The position numbers and the translations under genes were made by a program. From positions 1-24,383 of the forward strand of contig JAUIKP010000004.1 in NCBI GenBank assembly GCA_030430725.1: 24,383 nucleotides of DNA. Reading direction: 5' to 3'. Below the pieces are notes generated by a model. That model worked only from the letters and a program-made list of their open reading frames with translations. It searched no databases and had not been told where the DNA came from. The stretch is from Nitrospiria bacterium (lineage in GTDB: Bacteria; Nitrospirota; Nitrospiria; Nitrospirales; UBA8639). Shown piece by piece: positions 15,605-24,383 of this stretch. Numbering within the stretch: position 1 is the stretch's first letter; every line of letters starts with the position of its first letter.

Positions 15605-15786
15605 ACGCTCCTAGAACCATTGACTCCGACCTGACTTTATAACATAAAGCCTTCTTCATTTTCCAATCAATTCCGCCAACTTTTTCCTGTTCAGAGGATT
15701 CCTGGAACTGGAAATATTTTTGGCGAACCTGACCTCGTTGGCGAGTGTGCAGAGTCTTATGTTTGCAATGCGTGAAGCGATGTTTG

Positions 15787-16257
15787 TTACCAGGTGAACC
15801 GGAGGAATCCTCCATTGTAATCTGGAGCATTGATTGAGGGAGGGAGAAGAAGAGGTTGTTCCCGCTTTTGGTCCAGGGCTTTTGGTAAATTCTCTGAAGG
15901 AACGACCGATTGAAAAGCCTGAACACTATGCATTTCGATTCCGAATTCGATGCCTGGCAGTTTTCCTGGTGATTTCAGGTGAAACAAAGAGCTATTTTGG
16001 GATTGATTCTTTTGGAAATGGTTTGGAGTAAATGTTTGCCCCAATAACCGCTTCTCCGAATCTTGCGGCTTTCGTAGATCAATAAAACTTTTCCTGGTCG
16101 AATCGTCCACTGGAACCTGGTCCCTGACGGTCAAGACGTCTTCAGAATTCGTGCCTGCCTCCACCGATGCATTTTCCAATGGGAAGAGTGTGAACCACGA
16201 ATTAAACGAAACGAATATGAGTGCAATAAGCGAGTGATTGGATATTTCTTTTTTCAC
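15787..16257 (-). CDS. putative secreted protein, unknown
   Basis: A 156-residue frame from a GTG at 16255-16257. A GGGAG element about ten bases upstream could serve as SD. The N-terminus MKKEISNHSLIALIFVSFNS looks like a signal peptide, and the mature part is low in regular secondary structure, rich in Ser, Pro, Gln and Asn, without motifs I know. Codon use and the plausible export signal favour a real gene, but nothing else confirms it. It lies upstream of tRNA-Phe on the same strand, with a 182-bp gap. Confidence 0.45.
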   Translation of the reverse strand: MKKEISNHSLIALIFVSFNSWFTLFPLENASVEAGTNSEDVLTVRDQVPVDDSTRKSFIDLRKPQDSEKRLLGQTFTPNHFQKNQSQNSSLFHLKSPGKLPGIEFGIEMHSVQAFQSVVPSENLPKALDQKREQPLLLPPSINAPDYNGGFLRFTW

Positions 16258-16993
16258 CTTGCTGAAACTCCCGTCTTCTTCGATGCTCAGTAATTATTTT
16301 ACCATAAGACGATGGCCATAGTGGAATTACCCGATTTTTTTGCTCGCGGTTTTTAGGCCGGCACTCATATCGAGCTCAATTGAGGTTTCGCCGCAGGCAG
16401 GCTTTTCAGAAATTACAGTATATCAAAAATGCTCGGATTCTGAAGGTTTCCGCCCTTTATGATGTAGATGCAGCATCAATTGAAGAAGAGCATAATCCGA
16501 TGTTACCGACTAGGAGAGACTCAAGATTGAATGGCAACGTTGGCAGCTAGATACAAAAGTAGTGTAATTCCCTATCAGTCAGTCGATTGGTTGCTCGTAT
16601 GAGCGAATCAAAAACAACCGTTATGTTGAAATTTCAAGGAACACTGTTTTGATCCCCCGACATCTATATATTTGAAAAATAACTCGGGATGGTCCCTTAG
16701 AAATCATTTTTCTTCTAGAAGTCCGCCTTTATCGCAAAAAGACGAGATGTCTGCCTCACGGACCGGATAGGTGGTACCTAGGGATCAACTTCCATCTATT
16801 TTTTGAACAGAGGTTCGCACTTTCAATGTCATCCATGGACGATCAGGTGGTGCACAATGTTGGTTCATCAGGAAGGAGTTGCACGCTCAGTCCACAATCC
16901 TCACTTCCTTGACGGTTTTTGTGACTGCCAGGTATCCTCAACACTATTTCGAAATTACAATACTGTCGTTTCGTTTACTCGCTACTGGCCATC
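16258..16993. other. intergenic region of about 735 bp without a supported gene
   Basis: A frame at 16803-16997 has a TTG start, no SD and an unnatural-looking Trp/Cys/His-rich translation, so I do not accept it. I see no tRNA, no remnant of proB (a usual proA neighbour), no transposon end and no repeat array. A small inverted repeat TAGGT-GGT-ACCTA lies at 16768-16780. The region probably holds the promoters for proA and the leftward gene, or a small RNA that I cannot identify. Confidence 0.4.
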
Positions 16994-18334
16994 ATGACCA
17001 CGGGAAAACATAAGACAATGCAAACCAATGAATCTCAAAATGATCTTGAAGTTTCAGGATCAGGAGAAGAGGAAGAGTTATCCCCTGAGGAATACCTGAA
17101 CCCCTTGCTTCAACGAGCCAAACAGGCTGCACGCCCATTAAGTGGATTGATTGCCATGAAAAAGAATGCGGCGTTAATGGCTATGGCTGATGGGATAGAG
17201 GCTGGGCAAGAGGCGATCCTCGAGGCCAATGAAGAAGATTTGTTAGCATTTGAAGGGAATCCCTCACTGCTGGCTATGGCTGATAGACTTCGCTTGACGC
17301 CAGCCAGAATTGCCGACATGGCGACGCACATTCGCGAGATTGCGCAGTTACGGGATCCCGTTGGCGAATCGATGGGGTTCTGGCAACGCCCTAATGGAAT
17401 GAGAGTCGGTCGAGTGCGTGTGCCGATTGGGGTGATTGGGATCATTTATGAATCCCGCCCTAATGTGACCGCTGATGCGGCCGCCCTCTGTCTCAAATCC
17501 GGCAATGTGTGCGTGCTGCGAGGTGGCTCCGAAGCACATCATTCCAATTTGGCTCTTGCTACGATTCTTAAAGAGGCGGCCCAAAAGGCTGGAATTCCCG
17601 AAGGAGCAATCACCTTTATCGACAAGACTGACCGCGAGGTCGTTCTTGCTCTCCTCAAAAGCCACCGGTTTGTTGATCTCATCATTCCTCGTGGTGGGGA
17701 TACCCTGATGGACACGGTCACTCAGCATGCCACCATTCCCGTGATCAAACACGACAAAGGGGTGTGCCACATTTATGTGGATTCGGATGTGGATTTGGCT
17801 ATGGCTCAACGAATTAGTTTTAACGCGAAAGCCCAGCGTTGTTCGACCTGCAACAGCATGGAAACCCTTTTGGTGCATGAGAAAGTGGCCAAAAAATTCT
17901 TGCCACCGTTGGCCAAGGAGTATCTTGAGGCAGGCGTCGAAATGCGGGGATGTTCGAAAACCTGCCAGATCCTTGCTCAGGCTAAGCCTGCCCAAGAAGA
18001 CGATTTCGGGAAAGAATTTTTATCCTTAATTGTGGCGATTAAAGTGGTGAAGGATATGGAAAGCGCTATGGACCACATTCACCAATACGGTTCCCGCCAT
18101 ACGGACTCTATTGTGACAAATGACTATGATCGGGCTCTGCGATTTTTGCGAGAGGTGGATTCCAGCACAGTCATGGTGAATGCTTCGACCCGCTTAAACG
18201 ATGGTTATGAATTTGGGTTGGGGGCCGAAATTGGGATCAGCACGACCCGTATCCATGCACGTGGTCCCATGGGATTAGAAGATTTAACCTGTTCAAAATA
18301 TGTTGTATACGGCTCCGGCCAAGTCCGAGAGTAG
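16994..18334 (+). CDS. proA: glutamate-5-semialdehyde dehydrogenase (gamma-glutamyl phosphate reductase)
   Basis: Second step of proline synthesis: NADPH-dependent reduction of gamma-glutamyl phosphate. The 446-residue protein shows the ProA landmarks: VPIGVIGIIYESRPNVTADA (143-162), CLKSGNVCVLRGGSEA (166-181), DLIIPRGGD (228-236), and the active-site region NAKAQRCSTCN with catalytic Cys286; Cys283 is an extra nearby cysteine. The C-terminal HTDSIVTN and FGLGAEIGISTTRIHARGPMG segments also match. It is about 30 residues longer than usual because of an acidic, low-complexity N-terminus (roughly residues 10-33). A later Met at residue 9 (17018) is an alternative start, and neither has a clear SD. 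The usual partner proB is not adjacent. Confidence 0.95.
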   Translation: MTTGKHKTMQTNESQNDLEVSGSGEEEELSPEEYLNPLLQRAKQAARPLSGLIAMKKNAALMAMADGIEAGQEAILEANEEDLLAFEGNPSLLAMADRLRLTPARIADMATHIREIAQLRDPVGESMGFWQRPNGMRVGRVRVPIGVIGIIYESRPNVTADAAALCLKSGNVCVLRGGSEAHHSNLALATILKEAAQKAGIPEGAITFIDKTDREVVLALLKSHRFVDLIIPRGGDTLMDTVTQHATIPVIKHDKGVCHIYVDSDVDLAMAQRISFNAKAQRCSTCNSMETLLVHEKVAKKFLPPLAKEYLEAGVEMRGCSKTCQILAQAKPAQEDDFGKEFLSLIVAIKVVKDMESAMDHIHQYGSRHTDSIVTNDYDRALRFLREVDSSTVMVNASTRLNDGYEFGLGAEIGISTTRIHARGPMGLEDLTCSKYVVYGSGQVRE

Positions 18335-18444
18335 GGCCCGATCGGTTCTGTTGCGATGTATTCAAGATTTTTTCTCACACCAATTCCATCTCCGGTTTTT
18401 GTTTTCAGAGGCGATTTGCTTTCTGAGCTTTTCTATCCCTCATC

Positions 18445-20232
18445 ATGAATCTTCAATGTGTATTGGATCATCCCCAAGCCTTACGTTTCCCTGCCAATCA
18501 GATCTATAGACAGGAATGGGAGTCTGCGGGGGGGCGGATCATAGAACAGCCCACTGGTCATTGCGTATTTTATGGCAAGCATGGGCAACGGATTCTTTTG
18601 GCAGATCCGGAGGGAAATCCTCTCCATGAATGTTTGTGGGAGCAAAAGCCAACGGGGGCGATATCCCTTGCCTCTGCCCGTCTTCGATTGGATTGGGGCC
18701 AATGGGTCGGGATTAAACCGAAAGGGTTGGTCAATACGATTTCCCTAGATTTATCTCGGCGCCCAGGCTGGGAACAGATCACCCAAGACGACTTGCGTCA
18801 GATGGCAGCCCAGTTCTTGCATTCCGATTTGGCCATGGTTCGATTTTTCTATCGAGATGAGGATGTCGTCCTTCATGGTAACGGGCAAGCCACGATTCAT
18901 CAGGTTAAAGACGCCTTTTATGTGTTACCCAATGGAACCTTTGACGATGCCAGGTTCATGTCATGTATGAGTCGAATGGAGTGGAGTCGGATTGATTATT
19001 TGCCGGTCGTAGAATTGTTCTTATCCCTTTTGCCTGGAACCGGTAGTGCGACCTTTGAATTCATCCGGGGTCTCTACGACGATCAAAATATTAATGGCAG
19101 CCGCGCTTTGCAATACAAAGGTATTCCGCCGTATCCCTCCGAGGCGGCGTTTCGCCTCTTTAGTCTTTTTTTCACTCCTTCCGTTTCCTCCAGCCAATCC
19201 CCTCTGGAAGTGTTTTTGGATAGGGAACGATCACATGAAGTCCACTGGCACCCTGCTTCCGGTTTCCCAGTTCGGTATATGGATGAAGAACAGCATGTTT
19301 GTGTGACGGTCAAAAACCAGATGATTCAAAAAGTCACATGGTGGGATGATCCTTCTGGCCTATCGTTCAACCATATATCCGAATCAGGTCTGCCAGTGTC
19401 GGACAATCGAGGAGCGGGAGTTACCGAGGACGGCCTGTGGTTATTCGATGGCCCTGGACAAAAGAAATTGACCATTCGACCTTCCTGGCGTCTGTCCAAA
19501 CCTAACCATTCGGTTTCCTGGAAGCCGCTCACCTCCACCTGGCGAGACGGTTTCCCCATGAATCCACCAATACAGACCCCCCGGGAAGCCTTCTCTTCAG
19601 TTTTATTGTACCCCGATAAATCTCAAATGATCGGAGAAAAAGAAAGTCAACCTTTTGTTTTTGATTTTTGGGATGATTTTTTTGAGGAACACCAGGATCT
19701 CTATCGCTTACGATCTCTGGCTCAATGCGTTTTGCTTTCGCGTTGCGAAGCGGGGTTGAGTTCATGTCTTCAGTTCCAGGAATCTCAAATCCATACCATT
19801 TGGTACGCATGGCCACAATTTGCACAAAAACATGCCCAATTTATTTGGAATAGGCTTTCGAAGATGGATCGGTTGGCATGGTATGCAAATTTTCAGTTTG
19901 TCCCCTTTGAGCGTGAGCGGCTTATGTTGGAACCATTCCCGAGCAGATACGATTGGATTTATCTCTGGATTCCCTTTTCAGATTATTCAAATTCCACTAT
20001 GATCGACTGTTGGTTGAAATTTTTAAAGACCTATCTTTCTGAGGGAAGTGTCGGTTGTGTGGCCGGTCCCCCCGTTCTGAAAGAGAACCTCCAGAGGCAA
20101 GGCCTTCAGATTCTCCATTCTGCCGCAGGAGATTCTTTGCCTCCCTTCCGCGTTCACCAAACAATTCTTCCCAATGGATGGTTAAATCCTGAATTGACGG
20201 TTTGGATTATTCAAAACCCGGGGCGGCATTGA
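18445..20232 (+). CDS. large protein of unknown function (595 residues)
   Basis: A single long frame with normal coding character, 110 bp after proA and ending 70 bp before the pyr promoter. The protein is rich in aromatic residues, especially Trp, and mixes beta-like (residues 30-110 and 280-370) and helical stretches. There is no signal peptide, no membrane segment and no motif I know. A conserved-looking stretch is SLDLSRRPGWEQITQDDLRQ (104-123). The start at 18445 lacks an SD. It may be an enzyme of a lineage-specific family, but nothing visible supports any activity. Position between proA and pyrR suggests co-transcription with proA at most. Confidence 0.7.
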   Translation: MNLQCVLDHPQALRFPANQIYRQEWESAGGRIIEQPTGHCVFYGKHGQRILLADPEGNPLHECLWEQKPTGAISLASARLRLDWGQWVGIKPKGLVNTISLDLSRRPGWEQITQDDLRQMAAQFLHSDLAMVRFFYRDEDVVLHGNGQATIHQVKDAFYVLPNGTFDDARFMSCMSRMEWSRIDYLPVVELFLSLLPGTGSATFEFIRGLYDDQNINGSRALQYKGIPPYPSEAAFRLFSLFFTPSVSSSQSPLEVFLDRERSHEVHWHPASGFPVRYMDEEQHVCVTVKNQMIQKVTWWDDPSGLSFNHISESGLPVSDNRGAGVTEDGLWLFDGPGQKKLTIRPSWRLSKPNHSVSWKPLTSTWRDGFPMNPPIQTPREAFSSVLLYPDKSQMIGEKESQPFVFDFWDDFFEEHQDLYRLRSLAQCVLLSRCEAGLSSCLQFQESQIHTIWYAWPQFAQKHAQFIWNRLSKMDRLAWYANFQFVPFERERLMLEPFPSRYDWIYLWIPFSDYSNSTMIDCWLKFLKTYLSEGSVGCVAGPPVLKENLQRQGLQILHSAAGDSLPPFRVHQTILPNGWLNPELTVWIIQNPGRH

Positions 20233-20303
20233 TTCCAAGAGCCTCGAATGCAAAATATCAAAGGTTGGTTGCTCAGGGTGGATAAACATTCCCCTTTCCG
20301 ATC

Positions 20304-21022
<719 letters not shown>

Positions 21023-21029
21023 AATCATT

Positions 21030-21971
21030 ATGGGTCTAGAACGCAAAGATTTATTGACCATTGCGGCCTTATCAGCTGACCAAATTCAATTGATTCTGAC
21101 GACAGCCGAATCCCTGAAAGAGGTCGGGGGGCGGGATATCAAAAAAGTTCCGGCTCTCCGAGGGAAAACGGTGGTGAATTTATTTTTTGAGCCCAGTACT
21201 CGTACACGGACATCTTTTGAATTGGCCGCGAAACGATTGAGTGCCGATGTCATTAATTTTTCGCCTTCTTCCAGCAGTATGGTGAAAGGAGAAACCTTAG
21301 TCGATACCGCCAGAAATATTGAAGCCATGCAGGCCGATATCATTGTGCTACGTCATTCATCTCCTGGTGCCGCAGAAAATCTTGCACGTTCGGTTGGATC
21401 ATCGGTGATCAATGCGGGAGATGGGTGGCATGAACATCCCACTCAGGCCCTCTTGGACGTTTTCACCATAAAGGAAAAAAAGGGACGCGTTTCGGGCCTC
21501 GTGATCGTGATTGTTGGCGATATTGCACATAGCCGCGTAGCTCGCTCGAATATTCTGGCTTTGACTAAACTCGGGGCCGAGGTGAGAGTCGTGGCTCCAC
21601 CAACCATGATCCCTTTCGGCCTCGAACATTTAGGTGTAGAGATCTTTTACAATCTTGATGAGGCGTTAATAAACACAGATGTGATCATCATGCTGCGATT
21701 GCAACGTGAGCGATTGGGGCGGACCTTACTTCCCAGTCTTCGAGAATATGCCAAATTGTTTTGTTTAACTCCGGAAAGACTCAAACTCGCCAAACCGGAT
21801 GTCATTGTGATGCATCCCGGTCCTCTGAACCGGGGGGTGGAAATTTCGCCATCGGTCGCTGACAGCCCTGTCGCGGTGATTCTGGACCAAGTGACCAATG
21901 GCGTCTCTGTGCGAATGGCCCTTATGTATTTATTATCAGGATTTAGTGAACGTTCAACACTTAACGAATGA
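21030..21971 (+). CDS. pyrB: aspartate carbamoyltransferase catalytic subunit
   Basis: Condenses carbamoyl phosphate with aspartate, the first committed step of pyrimidine synthesis. The 313-residue protein shows the carbamoyl-phosphate loop [13 protein letters not shown] (52-64), the HPTQ motif (136-139), and the aspartate-binding MHPGPLNRG (261-269); length is normal. The start lies 7 bp after the pyrR stop and has no SD, so translation probably depends on ribosomes ending pyrR. No regulatory chain gene (pyrI) is present, as in Bacillus-type operons with PyrR control. Confidence 0.97.
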   Translation: MGLERKDLLTIAALSADQIQLILTTAESLKEVGGRDIKKVPALRGKTVVNLFFEPSTRTRTSFELAAKRLSADVINFSPSSSSMVKGETLVDTARNIEAMQADIIVLRHSSPGAAENLARSVGSSVINAGDGWHEHPTQALLDVFTIKEKKGRVSGLVIVIVGDIAHSRVARSNILALTKLGAEVRVVAPPTMIPFGLEHLGVEIFYNLDEALINTDVIIMLRLQRERLGRTLLPSLREYAKLFCLTPERLKLAKPDVIVMHPGPLNRGVEISPSVADSPVAVILDQVTNGVSVRMALMYLLSGFSERSTLNE

Positions 21972-21980
21972 TCGGACAAT

Positions 21981-23303
21981 ATGACCAAAAAGACAGGACA
22001 GTCTCCCCCCTTCCCCCATCTGCTCTGTATTCAAGGTGGAATCGTGATTGACCCTGGCCATGTGAATGGACGGGCCGATGTGCTTATTCAGAATGGAAGC
22101 ATTATTGAAGTCGGTTTTCCATTGACAAACCCCCTTTCTCAGGATTCATCAATCACAATTCTTGAGGCCAATGGCTGGGTTGTGGCACCTGGCCTTGTCG
22201 ATCTGCATTGCCACTTACGGGAACCTGGGTTTGAATATAAGGAAACCATCGCGACCGGCGCGGCCTCGGCCGTGGCGGGAGGATTTACGACTATTTGTTG
22301 TATGCCGAATACCCAGCCCGTTAATGATAACGCCGCCATCACCAAATTTATGTTTGCTCAAGCACAAGAGGCCGGAAAGGCCAGGGTCTTTCCGATCGGG
22401 GCCATCACCAAAAAGTCCGAAGGAGAAGAACTTGCGGATATTGGTGAATTGGTGGACGCCGGATGTGTGGCTATTTCGGATGATGGGCGGCCTGTGATGA
22501 ATAGTTTGGTCATGCGACGGGCGCTGGAGTATGCCAAGGCTTTTGGAATTCCTGTTGTGGACCATTGCGAAGACCTGCATTTAACCGATGGCGGATGTAT
22601 GAACGAGGGTATGGTATCAACCGAACTCGGGATGCCTGGGATTCCCGACGCCTCAGAGGAAGTGATGGTAGCTCGAAACCTGGCCCTGGCGGATCTTACC
22701 GGAGTTCATGTGCATCTGGCCCATTTAAGTACCGCCCGATCGGTGGAACTTGTTCGTCATGCGAAAGGGCAGGGGTTGCCGGTGAGCGCAGAAGTCTGTC
22801 CTCATCACTTTTCCATAACTGAAGAAGCCGTCCGCTGTTATAATTCCAACGCCAAAATGAATCCACCGCTGCGGACGGATGAGGACCTGCAAGCCCTTAA
22901 GCAGGGGTTGGTTGATGGCACCATTGATGCTATTGCCACCGACCATGCTCCCCATGCTCTCCAAGAAAAACAATTGGAATTTGATACCGCTCCGTTTGGA
23001 ATTGTAGGGTTTGAGACCGCTCTTCCCTTAACTCTCCGTCTGGTGCATGAGGGGGTCTTGTCCCTTGAACAGGCACTTGATAAATTGACCAGATCTCCTG
23101 CTCAGCTTTTTCATCTGCCTGTTGGAAGCCTCCAGCCAGGGTCACATGCCGACATCGTGGTGTTTGACCCTCATGAAGAGTGGGTGGTAGATCCCACTAC
23201 ATTTTTCTCAAAAAGTCAGAATACGCCATTCGGGGGTTGGACAGTGAGGGGAAAGGTGAAGATGACAATAGTTGATGGCAGGATTGTCTATGATGCCCGT
23301 TAA
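21981..23303 (+). CDS. pyrC: dihydroorotase
   Basis: Zinc enzyme closing carbamoyl aspartate to dihydroorotate. The 440-residue length and motifs mark the class I (Bacillus PyrC) type: LVDLHCHLREPG (72-83) with metal His76 and His78, CCMPNTQPVND (106-116), HCED (195-198), HLAHLST (245-251), VCPHHF (272-277) and ATDHAPH (319-325) with catalytic/metal Asp321. The start follows pyrB by 9 bp with only a weak SD. It feeds dihydroorotate dehydrogenase, whose genes are not in the window. Confidence 0.97.
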   Translation: MTKKTGQSPPFPHLLCIQGGIVIDPGHVNGRADVLIQNGSIIEVGFPLTNPLSQDSSITILEANGWVVAPGLVDLHCHLREPGFEYKETIATGAASAVAGGFTTICCMPNTQPVNDNAAITKFMFAQAQEAGKARVFPIGAITKKSEGEELADIGELVDAGCVAISDDGRPVMNSLVMRRALEYAKAFGIPVVDHCEDLHLTDGGCMNEGMVSTELGMPGIPDASEEVMVARNLALADLTGVHVHLAHLSTARSVELVRHAKGQGLPVSAEVCPHHFSITEEAVRCYNSNAKMNPPLRTDEDLQALKQGLVDGTIDAIATDHAPHALQEKQLEFDTAPFGIVGFETALPLTLRLVHEGVLSLEQALDKLTRSPAQLFHLPVGSLQPGSHADIVVFDPHEEWVVDPTTFFSKSQNTPFGGWTVRGKVKMTIVDGRIVYDAR

Positions 23304-23312
23304 TTCATAAGC

Positions 23313-23840
23313 ATGAAACGGATTAATTGGGGGGTCGTGGGTTTTCTTTTTGAACTGTGTGCCTTAACCTTATGGGTAGGCGGTTTAGTCGTCATTATTG
23401 CGTTGGTGATTCCGGCGGTATTTAATTCTTTCGGGATGGAGGCAGCCGGGCGTTTTTTACGGAGAGTCTTTGATGGATTTGGCTTGATGAATGTCTGGAT
23501 ATTGATTGTCTTGAGTGTGGTGGCCGGGATTCGCTTCCGGGCTTTTGGCCATAATCCCTCCGAGATGTTTGCCGTTTCTTCTGCAGAATGGTGGCTTCTG
23601 GCTGGAATGGCAATCATGACGTTCACCATACTTGTGGTCCTTGGTCCCCAAGCCATCAGTTTACAGGAAGAAGCCTTTGAGGCGGTTTCAAAAGAAGACA
23701 AAGATATCGCCTATGCAAAATTTTTCCGCCTTCATATGATCGTCCGAGCGTGCCATCTGGTGAATTTCGGTCTCGCCGCTTCACTGTTTATTGCTAAGGT
23801 ACGAAAAGCTCTCTTTCACCATTCCATGGCACCTCGCTGA
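23313..23840 (+). CDS. DUF4149 integral membrane protein
   Basis: A 175-residue membrane protein with four predicted transmembrane segments (about 8-36, 57-76, 92-112, 142-162). FELCALTLWVGGLVVI and a final helix with FFRLHMIVRACHLVNFGLAA match DUF4149 (TMEM205-like), a family of unknown function. It starts 9 bp after pyrC without an SD and precedes carA, so it is inside the pyr operon. Nothing in its sequence indicates a pyrimidine role. A transporter or a passenger gene are both possible. Confidence 0.8.
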   Translation: MKRINWGVVGFLFELCALTLWVGGLVVIIALVIPAVFNSFGMEAAGRFLRRVFDGFGLMNVWILIVLSVVAGIRFRAFGHNPSEMFAVSSAEWWLLAGMAIMTFTILVVLGPQAISLQEEAFEAVSKEDKDIAYAKFFRLHMIVRACHLVNFGLAASLFIAKVRKALFHHSMAPR

Positions 23841-23891
23841 TAATTACTCTTGATGGGGCGACGGAAATAGGGAAATGATAAAGGAAAGACC

Positions 23892-24383
23892 ATGAAGCCC
23901 GCAGTCCTGGTGTTAGCCGATGGAACCATCTTTCAGGGACATGCGCTCGGATTCGAAGGCGAAACCGCAGGGGAAGTGGTCTTTAATACCGCCATGACCG
24001 GGTATCAAGAAATTTTGACCGACCCTTCGTATAAAGGGCAGATTGTGCTGATGACCTCAACCCAAATTGGGAATTATGGGGTGACTCCGGAAGATGATGA
24101 ATCACATCGGGTCTGGGCGGAAGGATTTATTGTTCGTGAAGCCGCCAAATACAGGAGTAATTGGCGGAGCCGGCAATCCTTCGAAGAATTTTTAATCGAC
24201 CATCGTGTTGTGGCCATTCAAGGGATAGACACGCGAGCACTGACCTGTCATATCCGTGATCACGGCTCACAAATGGGAGTCATTTCCCATGTGAATTTGG
24301 ATGACAACGCCTTGCGGGAAAAGGCGAAGGCCGCTCCCTCGCTGATTGGACGGGATTTGGTTCAAGAGGTCACGTGTCCGGAC
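23892..24383 (+). CDS. carA: carbamoyl-phosphate synthase small subunit (partial, cut by window end)
   Basis: The glutaminase subunit that supplies ammonia to CarB for carbamoyl phosphate synthesis, feeding pyrB. 164 codons are visible and the rest lies beyond 24383. The N-terminal domain is typical: VLADGTIFQGHALGFEG, GYQEILTDPSYKGQIVLMTS followed by IGNYGV, and GIDTRALTCHIRDHG. The catalytic Cys-His-Glu of the glutaminase domain is not in view. The start at 23892 has the SD AAAGGAAAG, one of the few good SD sites in this operon, 51 bp after the DUF4149 gene. Confidence 0.97.
   Translation, partial: MKPAVLVLADGTIFQGHALGFEGETAGEVVFNTAMTGYQEILTDPSYKGQIVLMTSTQIGNYGVTPEDDESHRVWAEGFIVREAAKYRSNWRSRQSFEEFLIDHRVVAIQGIDTRALTCHIRDHGSQMGVISHVNLDDNALREKAKAAPSLIGRDLVQEVTCPD

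Noticed and set aside
16803..16997. 64-codon frame ahead of proA
   Set aside because: TTG start without SD, unnatural composition, and overlap with the proA start.

Overview
The window looks like chromosomal DNA from a Gram-negative-type bacterium with an outer membrane. It has many lipobox lipoproteins, a PBP activator LpoB homologue and a lytic transglycosylase. Base composition is roughly balanced, and the mix of families resembles Nitrospira and its relatives (Nitrospirota). That placement is an impression from protein style, not a search result. No insertion sequence, integrase, phage gene or CRISPR array is visible.

Layout. (1) 1-2.7 kb, minus strand: a promoter and Shine-Dalgarno (SD) for a gene just off the left edge, a family I inorganic pyrophosphatase and a DUF4301 protein. 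(2) 2.8-7.65 kb: an exported DUF3015-like lipoprotein, a 56-codon gene on the other strand, then a plus-strand run of four lipoproteins (LPP20-like, LpoB-like, COG3014-like, LPP20-like) behind a strong promoter at 3638-3666. (3) 7.7-11.8 kb, minus strand: a small secreted helical protein and three tandem paralogues of a secreted HEAT-repeat protein. Copies 2 and 3 are nearly identical in the middle, copies 1 and 2 share their last stretch, and a 15-bp direct repeat marks the duplication junction. (4) 12-16.3 kb: proC, a 61-codon gene, a membrane-anchored lytic transglycosylase, a secreted protein made of three copies of one beta-rich module, tRNA-Phe(GAA), and an unrecognised secreted protein. 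(5) 16.26-16.99 kb: a gap with no gene that I can support. (6) 17-20.2 kb: proA and a 595-residue orphan protein. (7) 20.3 kb to the right end: the pyrimidine operon pyrR-pyrB-pyrC-(DUF4149)-carA, with a promoter, a PyrR-binding hairpin and an intrinsic terminator in its leader.

How the genes work together. The right end is de novo UMP synthesis: carbamoyl phosphate (carA, cut by the window end), carbamoyl aspartate (pyrB) and dihydroorotate (pyrC), controlled by PyrR binding its own leader RNA. proA and proC are two of the three proline-synthesis genes; proB is not in the window. The 2.8-11.8 kb stretch is an envelope island: nine of its ten genes encode exported proteins. The lipoprotein run and the triplicated HEAT proteins are its least described parts.
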